Source: an uncultured Pseudomonadota bacterium | GTDB lineage: Bacteria > Pseudomonadota > Alphaproteobacteria > RF32 > CAG-239 | Assembly (NCBI GenBank): GCA_902495305.1 | Contig: CABUWG010000012.1 | Location: 1 to 47,124, forward strand | DNA length: 47,124 nt | Direction of reading: 5' to 3' | In this document: positions 39,969-47,124 of the stretch, piece by piece | Layout of the letters: each line of letters starts with the position of its first letter | Numbering within the stretch: position 1 is the first letter of the stretch | Made by a program: the position numbers and the translations under genes | The notes under the pieces: model-generated | The model's database searches: none | What the model saw: the letters and a program-made list of their open reading frames with translations, nothing else | What the model was told of the DNA's origin: nothing

Positions 39969-40672
39969 CAATTTATGAAGAATTGAGCCGGATTCAAAAA
40001 GAACTAAAAGCCCCGAAAAACCAGAGAAACAATTTCGGCGGATATAACTACCGTTCTTGCGAAGACATTCTGGAAGCCGTAAAACCTCTTTTAGATAATT
40101 GCGTTCTTACCGTTTCAGATGAAGTTATCGTGCTGGATGGCCGCTATTATGTCAAGGCAACCGCCTGCCTTGCTTTGTCCAAAGATGAATTTGTTGAAAA
40201 TACAGCTTATGCTCGCGAAGCGGAATCAAAAAAGGGCATGGACGAAGCACAGATTACCGGTGCAACTTCTTCCTATGCGCGAAAATATGCCCTCAACGGC
40301 CTTCTGGCTATCGACGACACCAGAGATGCCGACGCAACTAACACTCATGACAAAGGCACTGATAATTTTTCCAAAGAAGCGGCAGCGGCTAAAGCGGCGC
40401 AAACAAAAGCCATTAACAAGGCGATTGCTGCCGGGGCAAGCAGTTATGAGCAGCCCAAACCGCAAAAAACATTATCGGAGCGTTACGAGGCCAGCCTTAA
40501 GTGGCTCAATGAACAAACATCGGAAACTTACCGTAAAGCAACGAAGTCTCAAATAGACTATGTCAACAACCTTTGCTCCGAACTTAAGGAAAAAGGCTCT
40601 GTCGTCTGGTTGGATGCAATAATGTCAGAACTCAACCGTCTGACGGACATTAAAGACAATATACCGTATTAG
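39965..40672 (+). CDS. ERF-family single-strand annealing protein
   Basis: A 235-aa recombinase mediator of the ERF superfamily. The core has NFGGYNYRSCEDILEAVKPL and AQITGATSSYARKYALNGLL, followed by AIDDTRDADA. The C-terminal region is a flexible A/K-rich linker plus a helical domain. It anneals complementary single strands in phage recombination. The NinB-like gene follows after 10 bases. Confidence 0.9.
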   Translation: MTIYEELSRIQKELKAPKNQRNNFGGYNYRSCEDILEAVKPLLDNCVLTVSDEVIVLDGRYYVKATACLALSKDEFVENTAYAREAESKKGMDEAQITGATSSYARKYALNGLLAIDDTRDADATNTHDKGTDNFSKEAAAAKAAQTKAINKAIAAGASSYEQPKPQKTLSERYEASLKWLNEQTSETYRKATKSQIDYVNNLCSELKEKGSVVWLDAIMSELNRLTDIKDNIPY

Positions 40673-40682
40673 GGATAAAAAC

Positions 40683-41096
40683 ATGTATATTTCGCAGGTT
40701 TCTCAATTAAAACCAAGCTTTCGGGCTTTATTTAATCAGGCAGAACTTTTGCTCAACGCCGGCAAAAAGATTACCGTTGAAGTTGCCGAAAAAAAACAGA
40801 AACGCAGCAATGAACAAAACTCTTATTATTGGCTTTTCAACGGAGAATTAGCCGAATTTCTAAATAACAGCGGCTTATCATACGGAGAACACCAAATTCC
40901 ATATACAGGAGAACTAATCCATGAAATTAACAAAAAGCTCTTTGGCGTTAAAACGACAACAAAAATGTCAGTGGGAGAATTTTGCCAGTATATGAATAAG
41001 CTGTTGTTGTTTTGGCAAGAAAGGACAAAAGGCGAATTTATAATGTCTGAGCTGCCCGCTAATTATCTCGAACGCAAAGGCTATCAAATTTTTTAA
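40683..41096 (+). CDS. NinB-like recombination protein
   Basis: A 137-aa protein with KRSNEQNSYYWLFNGELAEF, YTGELIHEINKKLFGVKTTT and MSVGEFCQYMNKLLLFWQER, the pattern of lambda NinB/Orf that helps load recombinases on SSB-coated DNA. It follows ERF as part of one recombination module. Confidence 0.75.
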   Translation: MYISQVSQLKPSFRALFNQAELLLNAGKKITVEVAEKKQKRSNEQNSYYWLFNGELAEFLNNSGLSYGEHQIPYTGELIHEINKKLFGVKTTTKMSVGEFCQYMNKLLLFWQERTKGEFIMSELPANYLERKGYQIF

Positions 41097-41111
41097 ACAA
41101 AGGAACACGAA

Positions 41112-41294
41112 ATGAAAGACAAAATTTTTTATTTTTACGGTAACAATGTTGAGGGCAAAAAGGTATCGGCAGAATTGAGAGCTGATACAGCCCCGGTTGC
41201 TATCCGCTGCTATGTTGACAATGAGCATTATTTTGACCTTGCTCTAGTCGATGCTCCGAACGAAATGGATTGGTTTGACGCAAAAATATTGTGA
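41112..41294 (+). CDS. Small early protein (60 aa)
   Basis: MKDKIFYFYGNNVEGKKVSA and later NEMDWFDAKIL. Beta-rich by appearance. AAAGGA precedes the ATG. No family recognised. Confidence 0.55.
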   Translation: MKDKIFYFYGNNVEGKKVSAELRADTAPVAIRCYVDNEHYFDLALVDAPNEMDWFDAKIL

Positions 41295-41318
41295 TGAAAT
41301 GAACAAAGGACTTTTAAG

Positions 41319-41489
41319 ATGAAAAAGTTGTCTATCTTGGAATTAACCGACCAGATTGAAAATAAAGTGCCTTGGTGGGCTTATGTTCTTCATTGGTTCG
41401 GCATTCATTATTGCCATAAAGTGAGATTGACCGGAACAATATACTGCCGGATTTGTGGAATGAGATTTTTAGAGGCTGATGATGATTAA
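41319..41489 (+). CDS. Small zinc-finger-like protein (56 aa)
   Basis: The frame from 41319 encodes MKKLSILELTDQIENKVPWW, then HWFGIHYCHKV and YCRICGMRF. Two histidines and a CxxC pair could bind zinc. AAAGGA lies ahead of the start. It overlaps the next gene. Confidence 0.55.
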   Translation: MKKLSILELTDQIENKVPWWAYVLHWFGIHYCHKVRLTGTIYCRICGMRFLEADDD

Positions 41490-41787
41490 AGCAGGACAGA
41501 TTTATAAAGAAGAATGGACAAAAGTCGATTATCTAGATTTTCGAGATAGTTTAAGAGGTCAGGGAAAAAGGTGCGGCGGAATGGTTAAAGGAGCAATGTT
41601 TGATCGGGCATTATGCCGGTTGATTAAACGCAAAATAAAATGGGGCAATTATCCTTATTTCACTGATGAGGAACGTAAACTTTTTTTAAGCTCGTCGGCT
41701 TTAGGAATGTTTTATTTTGACAAAGTTATGTTAGAAACCGGAAACAAAGACAAAGCTTTATTGGCTTTGTGTGAACATCAAGGATAG
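41482..41787 (+). CDS. Early protein of unknown function
   Basis: A 101-aa basic protein (RDSLRGQGKRCGGMVKGAMF; LCRLIKRKIKWGNYPYF). The ATG at 41482 is preferred over the one at 41479 because AGAGG then has a six-base spacing. No family recognised. Confidence 0.55.
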   Translation: MIKAGQIYKEEWTKVDYLDFRDSLRGQGKRCGGMVKGAMFDRALCRLIKRKIKWGNYPYFTDEERKLFLSSSALGMFYFDKVMLETGNKDKALLALCEHQG

Positions 41788-41792
41788 TGGTT

Positions 41793-42107
41793 ATGAGTAA
41801 CACTCTTAAACTTGTCCTGACCGACCATTGGTTTGAAGAAATAAAATCCGGCCGCAAAACGCATGAATACCGCAAAGCGACGCCGTTTTGGTACAAAAGA
41901 TTATTAACCTATCAACGTGAAGTAGCCCTTTGCAATTCAGGTTATGAGCTAACCCGGCCGCAAGTGCAATTTCAAAAGGCCTATCGTAAAAATCCCGAGC
42001 GTATGACTTTTGAAATAAAGAAAATAACCATAATCGGCGGCGAATATACCGACCTAAAATGTGTTGAAGACGTTTTTGATATTGAGCTTGGGGAGCGTGT
42101 GAAATGA
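41793..42107 (+). CDS. ASCH/DUF3850-like protein
   Basis: A 104-aa protein: LVLTDHWFEEIKSGRKTHEY, then RKATPFWYKRL and FQKAYRKNPERMTFEIKKIT. This is the small phage ASCH-type RNA-binding fold with the usual EIKSGRKTHEYR motif. ATG at 41793 is used; a GTG six bases upstream is also open. Confidence 0.7.
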   Translation: MSNTLKLVLTDHWFEEIKSGRKTHEYRKATPFWYKRLLTYQREVALCNSGYELTRPQVQFQKAYRKNPERMTFEIKKITIIGGEYTDLKCVEDVFDIELGERVK

Positions 42108-42280
42108 CTAAGACCGACCGAGAGATAGAGCTTGAGAAAAAGCTGAAGATTGCTGTTAAGGCTTTGAAATGGATAGAAGAACAAGCCGACACTTCAACAC
42201 AATATGACTATGAGGCAGAGGTTATTCTTAAAAATATCGTATTTGACGCACAGCAAGCATTAAAGGAGATTAAGGGATGA
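42104..42280 (+). CDS. Small coiled-coil early protein (58 aa)
   Basis: MTKTDREIELEKKLKIAVKA with a helical remainder ending DAQQALKEIKG. It overlaps both neighbours by four bases (ATGA type). No family recognised. Confidence 0.55.
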   Translation: MTKTDREIELEKKLKIAVKALKWIEEQADTSTQYDYEAEVILKNIVFDAQQALKEIKG

Positions 42281-42453
42281 TTTATCTTGTTTTGTCTTTT
42301 AACTTTATTCTATATCTGATTATTTTTCTTGTATGGAGAAATGATTGTAAAGAGATTGGAGTTGAAAAACTTGCTGTCTCTCTTGCTGAAAGAATATTTA
42401 CTGCATTTGTTTTTTTTACTTTACCTATGTTAATCACGATTTTAGGAGATTGA
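42277..42453 (+). CDS. Small membrane protein (58 aa)
   Basis: Two hydrophobic helices (residues 2-19 and 38-55) around a charged loop: MIYLVLSFNFILYLIIFLVW at the start. Start overlaps the preceding stop. Possibly a superinfection or host-membrane protein; no family recognised. Confidence 0.5.
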   Translation: MIYLVLSFNFILYLIIFLVWRNDCKEIGVEKLAVSLAERIFTAFVFFTLPMLITILGD

Positions 42454-42456
42454 GTA

Positions 42457-42810
42457 ATGTCATATTTAGAACAACTGCTGCCCGAGTTCAGAAACGGTGC
42501 TAAAATTAGGCGTAAATGTTGGGAAGCTGGGCTATTTCACACTATTATCGGGCGCTCAGGAATTTTCTATAATTTAAAAGATGCAAACGCGGACGACTGG
42601 GAAATTTACCAAGAGCCTATTGACTGGGATTTCATAATTAAGAACAAGTGTCTTTGCTGGTTTTGGGATGATGGCAAAGAGAGCGTTAAAGACTTAGATT
42701 TTTTAGAATCTAAGGGAAATAGATTTTTAGACGTCCACGGGTTTAGATGGGATAATTGCCGACCTGTCCGCAAAGATGAAGTAACTTTTTATGATGAGAG
42801 AGATGATTAA
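42457..42810 (+). CDS. Early protein with DUF2829/Tad2-like N-terminus
   Basis: A 117-aa protein. Residues 1-55 (LLPEFRNGAKIRRKCWEAGL, then NADDWEIYQEP) resemble the pattern of DUF2829 proteins, which include the Thoeris inhibitor Tad2. The second half is tryptophan-rich and unfamiliar. The similarity is weak and no anti-defence role is shown. Confidence 0.45.
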   Translation: MSYLEQLLPEFRNGAKIRRKCWEAGLFHTIIGRSGIFYNLKDANADDWEIYQEPIDWDFIIKNKCLCWFWDDGKESVKDLDFLESKGNRFLDVHGFRWDNCRPVRKDEVTFYDERDD

Positions 42811-42994
42811 AGCTGATGAAGTTGAATATGAGCCAATATTCTTTGACTGGCAGGACGGAAGATGGGTTCATCCAAGAAAGTTAAAAAGAAAATGGTATGT
42901 CAGAGTTGGCGGTTATTATGCTACCGGCAAGACGAAAAAAGCAGCTTATAAAAAGGCTAAGAAACTATATGATGAGAGGAACATTGAAAAATGA
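42791..42994 (+). CDS. Small basic early protein (67 aa)
   Basis: A protein with FDWQDGRWVHPRKLKRKWYV and GKTKKAAYKKAKKLYDE, like AP2/integrase-arm-type DNA-binding pieces. An inner start at 42803 is possible. Overlaps both neighbours. Function unknown. Confidence 0.5.
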   Translation: MMREMIKADEVEYEPIFFDWQDGRWVHPRKLKRKWYVRVGGYYATGKTKKAAYKKAKKLYDERNIEK

Positions 42995-43236
42995 GTAAAG
43001 AAAAACCAGAAATCGGCGATGTGTGGGTGTATGAAAATCATTTATATCACATTTCAAAAATTGAGGACAAGGAAGATGGTTTTGGACTTAAGCACAAAGA
43101 CGCTTGTTTGTGTATAACAAAAAAAGGCTCAGGTTTATCAAGCGGCTGGTATATTTGGCATATATTAAAAAAAAACGGGATATATCTCGGCAAAAGCAAG
43201 GCTAATGTTAATGATTTATTCGAGGTAAAAAAATGA
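42991..43236 (+). CDS. Early protein (81 aa)
   Basis: MSKEKPEIGDVWVYENHLYH and a beta-rich remainder (GWYIWHILKKNGIYLGKSKA). SH3-like appearance; no family recognised. ATGA-type overlaps on both sides. Confidence 0.55.
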   Translation: MSKEKPEIGDVWVYENHLYHISKIEDKEDGFGLKHKDACLCITKKGSGLSSGWYIWHILKKNGIYLGKSKANVNDLFEVKK

Positions 43237-43430
43237 CACCATATTATAAAAGACTTTCTACGCCCGTAGATGTCATATTTCCGAGCTGCAGAACGGGAGG
43301 CGGCGCCGGCTATGAAAACCCCATTATCTGCACCTTGACACAAAATTTAAAATTATTGCAGATATTAAGTTCCATAACAACCATTCAAACGTCGACAACG
43401 GCTTACGGAGAGGAGAAAAATGACAAATGA
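43233..43430 (+). CDS. Doubtful small ORF (65 aa)
   Basis: It starts in an ATGA overlap and overlaps the excisionase-like gene by 11 bases. The composition (many S/T/I, CRTGGGAGYENP) does not look like its neighbours. It may be a chance frame in a regulatory gap upstream of xis. Confidence 0.3.
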   Translation: MTPYYKRLSTPVDVIFPSCRTGGGAGYENPIICTLTQNLKLLQILSSITTIQTSTTAYGEEKNDK

Positions 43431-43629
43431 CGGCTTCATGACAGCAGCAGAAATGAAATCTTTGCTAGGGCTCTCTGCCCAAAGCGGAGACAACCGCACC
43501 TTAAACAAATACGTGAAAGAGGGAAAATTAGAAATTAAACCTTTTTCGCGCAAAGTAAAACTCTACAGAGAAAAAACGGAGTTTAACACTCATGTTGAGA
43601 CAACTGCAGATTTGGATTTTTGCTTTTGA
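43420..43629 (+). CDS. Excisionase-like DNA-binding protein
   Basis: A 69-aa protein with MTAAEMKSLLGLSAQSGDNR and TLNKYVKEGKLEIKPFSRKV, a MerR-like winged helix as in phage Xis proteins. GGAGAGGAG precedes the ATG. It lies nine bases before the integrase gene, the common xis-int order. Confidence 0.6.
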   Translation: MTNDGFMTAAEMKSLLGLSAQSGDNRTLNKYVKEGKLEIKPFSRKVKLYREKTEFNTHVETTADLDFCF

Positions 43630-43638
43630 GATTAATAA

Positions 43639-44718
43639 ATGAAAATACCTTATTTGACATCCAAGAAGCTGGCAAACGGGGAAATAGCTTACTATTTCAA
43701 CCTACCCGCTCGTCTTATCCCGGAGGGCTGTGCAGTCAAATCTCAGTCTCTGGGAAAAGATTATCTTGCTGCATGTCAAAAAGCTCTGGAGCTCTACCAA
43801 CAAACTGTTAACTTCCGCAAAACTGGAGAAACGCCTCTTAATCCTAAAACTATCCGCTACCTTTGGAAAGAATACAAGACCACCCGATTTTATAAAGAAA
43901 TCGGATACCGGATGAAAGCTCAATATGACCGTTCTTATAAATTCATGGAAGAGCGCAAAAACGCTAAAGGAACATCTCTTGCTGATACGCCGCTTGATTT
44001 ATTTAACTATAAATCTGCAAATAAATTGTATGAAAACTTTTTACAACTGACCTCGATATTTGATGTCCAAAAACACTTTGCTTTTTTGCGGCGTATGTAT
44101 AAATTCGGCATTATGGAGAAAATCTTTCCCGCTGATATTGCCAATCCGTTCGCCAATATGAGGATTAAACTCCCGAAACCCAAAAGAGAATACATCCCTC
44201 GTGAGCATTTGAAAATCTTAATAGATAAGGCAATAGAACTCGGACATCCTTATGTTGCTCTTGCCATTGAGCTTGATGACTATCTTTGCCAGCGCCCGGC
44301 TGATGTTCTTAAATTACGCAAAAGCGACATTTATCAAAAGGGCGATAATTATTTCATCAACTTTACCCAAAATAAAACCAAAGAAGAGATGCGTCTGCCC
44401 ATTCCCAAACACCTCATTCCACAGCTCATGGCTCAGGATGATTACCTGATTACTGATGACTACGGCCCCTTTACTGTCAACCGCTTTGCTAAATATTTCC
44501 GCATTGTTCGTGATGCCTGCGGTTTCAAATATACTTTCAAGCTAATGCGCCATACCGGCGGCACGGCCTACGTCGAAACCGGAGCTACCACAGCCGAGGC
44601 AATTATGTTTACCGGACATAAGGAGGAGCGTATATTTAACGAAGTATATAAAAGCCCGACCGAAAGAATGGGACTTAATACGCTCAAAAAACGTCTGGAA
44701 GCCGAAAAAGAACAATAA
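43639..44718 (+). CDS. int: Tyrosine site-specific integrase
   Basis: A 359-aa recombinase. Catalytic residues are R219 (LCQRPADVLKLR), R304 in KLMRHTGGT, H327 in TGHKEE and Y337 in FNEVYKSP. The first position of the HxxR box is lysine (K301) instead of histidine, a tolerated variant. The N-terminal part has the arm-binding and core-binding regions. It points to the right att site inside tRNA-Trp. Confidence 0.93.
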   Translation: MKIPYLTSKKLANGEIAYYFNLPARLIPEGCAVKSQSLGKDYLAACQKALELYQQTVNFRKTGETPLNPKTIRYLWKEYKTTRFYKEIGYRMKAQYDRSYKFMEERKNAKGTSLADTPLDLFNYKSANKLYENFLQLTSIFDVQKHFAFLRRMYKFGIMEKIFPADIANPFANMRIKLPKPKREYIPREHLKILIDKAIELGHPYVALAIELDDYLCQRPADVLKLRKSDIYQKGDNYFINFTQNKTKEEMRLPIPKHLIPQLMAQDDYLITDDYGPFTVNRFAKYFRIVRDACGFKYTFKLMRHTGGTAYVETGATTAEAIMFTGHKEERIFNEVYKSPTERMGLNTLKKRLEAEKEQ

Positions 44719-44719
44719 C

Positions 44720-44747
44720 AACCCCGCATACTTTCGGGGCTTTTTTA
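44720..44747 (+). terminator. Terminator after the integrase
   Basis: CCCCG and CGGGG around an 8-nt loop followed by CTTTTTTAT, three bases after the integrase stop. Confidence 0.75.
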
Positions 44748-44873
44748 TGCCAAAATTCATTCTGACTTTGTTCTGACACCCTATGCTAAGTATTTGATTC
44801 TATGTGAGTCAAAAAGTAATCCAAAAGTCAGAATAAAAGGGCTTACGATTCCCCGCAAACCCTTGATTTTCCT

Positions 44874-44926
44874 TGGCAGGGGCAGTAAGATTCGAACTCA
44901 CGACACTCGGTTTTGGAGACCGATGC
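44874..44926. repeat. Right att site of the prophage
   Basis: 53 bases identical to 5920-5972, covering the tRNA-Trp 3' end up to the anticodon stem. Sequence beyond 44926 is the host 5' half of the tRNA. Confidence 0.92.
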
Positions 44927-44949
44927 TCTACCAACTGAGCTATACCCCT
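44874..44949 (-). tRNA. tRNA-Trp (anticodon CCA)
   Basis: A 76-nt cloverleaf. Acceptor AGGGGTA pairs with TGCCCCT followed by GCCA; D arm AGCTCAGTTGGTAGAGC; anticodon loop CTCCAAA; T arm with TTCGAAT. The 3' half is shared with the left att copy, so the gene was rebuilt by the incoming phage sequence. Confidence 0.97.
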
Positions 44950-45024
44950 ATCATCATATCGCGTATATTTGATACACAAATCTGCACAATTAATCAAGAA
45001 CTTTTTTACAAAAAGCCACATCCG

Positions 45025-45061
45025 TAAAAAAGAAGAGCCGCACCTCACGGCGAAGCTCTTC
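45025..45061 (-). terminator. Terminator after the 148-aa gene
   Basis: On the minus strand GAAGAGCTTCGCCG and TGCGGCTCTTC form a long, slightly bulged stem followed by TTTTTTAC, 12 bases after the stop codon. Confidence 0.85.
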
Positions 45062-45072
45062 ATGTGTTTAAC

Positions 45073-45519
45073 TTAAATATGCAGGCGGCGCACCGAGCTG
45101 CATATATTTGCAGCCTTTTCGCACATCCTGCCGCCATGATAGTGCACATAACTCTGCAACTCGCGTTTATCCGCGGTCTTAGAAAATTCAATTTCCAAAG
45201 CATTGCGGAAACGCTGTTTGGAGTAGTACACTTTTCGCAACCCTTTCGGAACTTTCTGCAAGCGCCGTTCCTGATCGGGATTAAGATTGTATTTCTTCGC
45301 AAACATACCGAGAACCACGCGGTTATCGGTTGTTATCATATCATCCTGCACTTTCGGAGCAAACGGCTTAAACGAAAGTACAAAATAAATTTTTTCCCAT
45401 TGTTTTGAATGGGTCAAATAAATTTCGCCGTCAATCGACAGGCCAAATTCTTTATACATCTCGGCAAATGCTTCAAACTCACCGTCGATGTATTGTCTTT
45501 CCTCATTAAAAGTTAGCAT
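45073..45519 (-). CDS. Conserved-looking hypothetical protein
   Basis: A 148-aa soluble protein, MLTFNEERQYIDGEFEAFAE, with LEIEFSKTADKRELQSYVHY near the end. No family recognised. It has its own promoter and terminator between tuf and tRNA-Trp and lies outside the prophage, so it is a host gene or an older insertion in the tuf-secE cluster. Confidence 0.65.
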   Translation of the reverse strand: MLTFNEERQYIDGEFEAFAEMYKEFGLSIDGEIYLTHSKQWEKIYFVLSFKPFAPKVQDDMITTDNRVVLGMFAKKYNLNPDQERRLQKVPKGLRKVYYSKQRFRNALEIEFSKTADKRELQSYVHYHGGRMCEKAANICSSVRRLHI

Positions 45520-45622
45520 AACTTCAGAGTTTTAAGTGAATATTTTATTTAACTGTTCTCAAAAGCCATGAATTATTTTCAACATAAAGATATAACCGCA
45601 CAATAACTCATTTTAGACAAAA

Positions 45623-45651
45623 ACGATATCATAAGAGCAACAGTTTGTCAA
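45623..45651 (-). promoter_or_regulatory. Promoter of the 148-aa gene
   Basis: TTGACA (45651-45646), 17 bases, TATCGT (45628-45623). It lies just after the tuf terminator, about 105 bases before the start codon. Confidence 0.65.
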
Positions 45652-45672
45652 AATATTTTATATTTTCCCAAC

Positions 45673-45713
45673 AGAAAAAAGGAAAAGCTCTGAAGAATTT
45701 CAGAGCCTTTCCC
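45673..45713 (-). terminator. Terminator of tuf
   Basis: On the minus strand GGAAAGGCTCTGAAA and TTCAGAGCTTTTCC pair with one bulge, followed by TTTTTTC. It is about 40 bases after the tuf stop. Confidence 0.8.
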
Positions 45714-45754
45714 CTAATTCGGAATATCTTCCGATCCTTGTTTCTTTACGTTTA

Positions 45755-46945
45755 TTATTTCAGGATCTTCGATACGACACCCGCGCCTACCGTACGGCCG
45801 CCTTCGCGGATCGCAAAGCGCAGTCCTTCGTTCATCGCTACAGGGTGGATCAGTTTCGCAGTCATCCGAATGTTGTCTCCGGGCATAACCATCTCCGTTC
45901 CTTCCGGAAGTTCAATCGAACCCGTTACATCCGTCGTACGGAAATAAAACTGCGGACGATAGTTGCTGAAGAACGGCGTATGGCGGCCGCCTTCTTCTTT
46001 CGTCAGAATATAGCATTCGCACGTGAAGTCCGTATGCGGCGTTATCGTTCCGGGCGCTGCCAATACCTGTCCGCGCTCTACTTCTTCTCTCTTCGTGCCG
46101 CGCAGCAGAACGCCGATGTTATCGCCGGCTTCGCCTTCGTCCAGAAGCTTGCGGAACATTTCAATGCCGGTGCACGTTGTTTTCTGCGTCGGACGAATGC
46201 CGACGATTTCAATTTCGTCGCCGACATGCAGTACGCCGCGCTCTACACGACCGGTTACTACCGTACCGCGGCCGGAAATCGAGAATACGTCTTCAATCGG
46301 CATCAGGAACGGTTTATCTTTCGGACGATCCGGCTGCGGAATGTAGCTGTCTACTGCCTTCATCAGTTCAATAATCGAATCATGGCCGATCTTCGGATCT
46401 CCGTTCTCCAATACAGCCAAAGCTGAACCTTTGATAATCGGAATTTCGTCCCCGGGGAAGTCATAGGATTTCAACAGGTCGCGGATTTCCATTTCTACAA
46501 GCTCCAGGAGCTCCGGATCATCTACCTGGTCTACTTTGTTCATGTATACAACCAGAGCCGGTACACCGACCTGACGAGCCAGCAGAATGTGCTCGCGCGT
46601 CTGCGGCATCGGGCCGTCAGCTGCCGATACAACCAGAATGGCACCGTCCATCTGTGCCGCACCCGTGATCATGTTCTTTACATAGTCCGCGTGACCCGGG
46701 CAGTCTACGTGCGCATAGTGGCGGTTCGGCGTTTCATATTCTACGTGCGACGTCGAAATCGTAATGCCGCGGGCTTTCTCTTCCGGAGCCTTGTCAATCT
46801 GATCATATGCGGTAAAGCTTGCGCCGCCCTCTTCTGCCAAAACTTTCGTTATCGCTGCCGTCAACGTCGTCTTGCCGTGGTCTACGTGTCCGATCGTTCC
46901 GATGTTGCAATGCGGCTTATTTCGCTCAAATTTCTCTTTTGCCAT
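45755..46945 (-). CDS. tuf: Elongation factor Tu
   Basis: EF-Tu (396 aa) carries aminoacyl-tRNA to the ribosome. The G1 motif GHVDHGKT, DCPGH (G3) and NKVDQVDD (G4) are present, and domains II and III are complete to GVVSKILK. The N-terminus MAKEKFERNKPHCNIGTIG is alphaproteobacterial in character. It lies after tRNA-Gly, as in the tufB-type operons. Confidence 0.98.
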   Translation of the reverse strand: MAKEKFERNKPHCNIGTIGHVDHGKTTLTAAITKVLAEEGGASFTAYDQIDKAPEEKARGITISTSHVEYETPNRHYAHVDCPGHADYVKNMITGAAQMDGAILVVSAADGPMPQTREHILLARQVGVPALVVYMNKVDQVDDPELLELVEMEIRDLLKSYDFPGDEIPIIKGSALAVLENGDPKIGHDSIIELMKAVDSYIPQPDRPKDKPFLMPIEDVFSISGRGTVVTGRVERGVLHVGDEIEIVGIRPTQKTTCTGIEMFRKLLDEGEAGDNIGVLLRGTKREEVERGQVLAAPGTITPHTDFTCECYILTKEEGGRHTPFFSNYRPQFYFRTTDVTGSIELPEGTEMVMPGDNIRMTAKLIHPVAMNEGLRFAIREGGRTVGAGVVSKILK

Positions 46946-47004
46946 AGCTGTTTAATCCTAAGTTTAAGTTGTTAAGACATTTCTCTGGATATAAGGGGAA
47001 AAAT

Positions 47005-47078
47005 TGGAGCGGGTGAGGGGAATCGAACCCCCGTCATAAGCTTGGAAGGCTTCTGCTCTACCATTGAGCTACACCCGC
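47005..47078 (-). tRNA. tRNA-Gly (anticodon TCC)
   Basis: A 74-nt cloverleaf with encoded CCA. Acceptor GCGGGTG pairs with CACCCGC; anticodon loop CTTCCAA; T arm GGGGGTTCGATTCCCCT. It precedes tuf by 59 bases, the common tRNA-tuf linkage. The remaining 46 bases to the window end hold no recognisable feature. Confidence 0.97.
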
Positions 47079-47124
47079 TTAATCAACCTCTTAATCAAGA
47101 GTTCCCGTATGGCTGCAAGAGTTA

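Larger units (their letters stand above)
5920..44926. mobile_element. Integrated contractile-tailed prophage, about 39 kb
   Basis: The element is bounded by the 53-bp tRNA-Trp repeats, with an integrase and excisionase-like gene next to the right end. It contains repressor/Cro control, replication and recombination genes, terminase, portal, capsid, sheath, tube, tape measure, baseplate, fibres and a lysis cassette, all with intact frames. It looks inducible. The head and tail set (DUF1073 portal, DUF2213 protease-scaffold, DUF2184 capsid, DUF3383 sheath) is that of small myoviruses. Confidence 0.95.

Noticed and set aside
44794..45063. Open frames over the tRNA-Trp gene on both strands
   Set aside because: The minus one contains IAQLVEHRSPKPSVVSSNLT, the well-known false translation of a tRNA; the plus one is its shadow.
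1..47124. CRISPR array or insertion sequence
   Set aside because: No regularly spaced direct repeats and no transposase gene were seen anywhere in the window.

Overview
The window is a bacterial chromosome carrying one complete-looking prophage. Host genes at both ends form the conserved translation cluster read on the minus strand: tRNA-Gly, tuf, tRNA-Trp, then secE, nusG, mscL, rplK, rplA and rplJ (cut by the window start). The EF-Tu N-terminus (MAKEKFERNKPHCNIGTIGH), the gene order, medium GC and an alpha-type regulator-like phage gene suggest an uncultured, probably gut-associated alphaproteobacterium. The taxonomic call is inference.

The prophage (about 39 kb, 5920-44926) sits in the 3' half of tRNA-Trp. 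A 53-bp identical copy of the tRNA 3' end marks each end (5920-5972 and 44874-44926). Beyond the left end lies an older scar: the last 17 bases of tRNA-Trp and its terminator are repeated again at 4769-4785. Between these two copies sits an AT-rich EamA-type transporter gene. Further left are a MerR regulator with its own operator-promoter and an unknown gene.

The prophage has a lambda-like regulatory centre (Cro-like 36396-36602, CI/S24 repressor 36742-37461). Leftward genes are recombination/repair and replication (HNH-like, MazG-like, methyltransferase, replication protein, helicase-loader-like), a transcription regulator-like gene, a Bro-N antirepressor with a structured leader, morons, and then the late operon: terminase, portal, head, neck, contractile sheath, tube, tape measure, baseplate, fibres and lysis genes (holin, GH24 endolysin, spanin pair). 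It is a contractile-tailed (myovirus-type) phage with DUF2184/DUF2213/DUF1073/DUF3383-type modules. Rightward genes are an SDH-type serine protease with a small partner, a C-type-lectin-like variable protein, many small early genes, ERF and NinB-like recombination proteins, an excisionase-like protein and a tyrosine integrase.

The most interesting points are non-coding. (1) At 14453-14732, inside the tail operon and against its direction, there is a compact module with the layout of a type I toxin-antitoxin: a strong plus promoter, a 20-residue cationic-hydrophobic ORF with a sequestered ribosome site and a terminator, plus a minus promoter and terminator predicted to make a ~75-nt RNA fully antisense to the mRNA leader. 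(2) Upstream of the antirepressor lies a 78-nt three-stem RNA with two-segment complementarity to the downstream leader, as in the C4 antisense RNA of phage P1. (3) Another three-way-junction RNA candidate lies between portal and head genes. Protein-level highlights are a portal with a C-terminal nuclease-like toxin domain, a possible diversity-generating-retroelement target without a reverse transcriptase in the window, a secreted phospholipase-D-type nuclease moron with its own leaderless promoter, and a programmed -1 frameshift in the tail chaperone gene.
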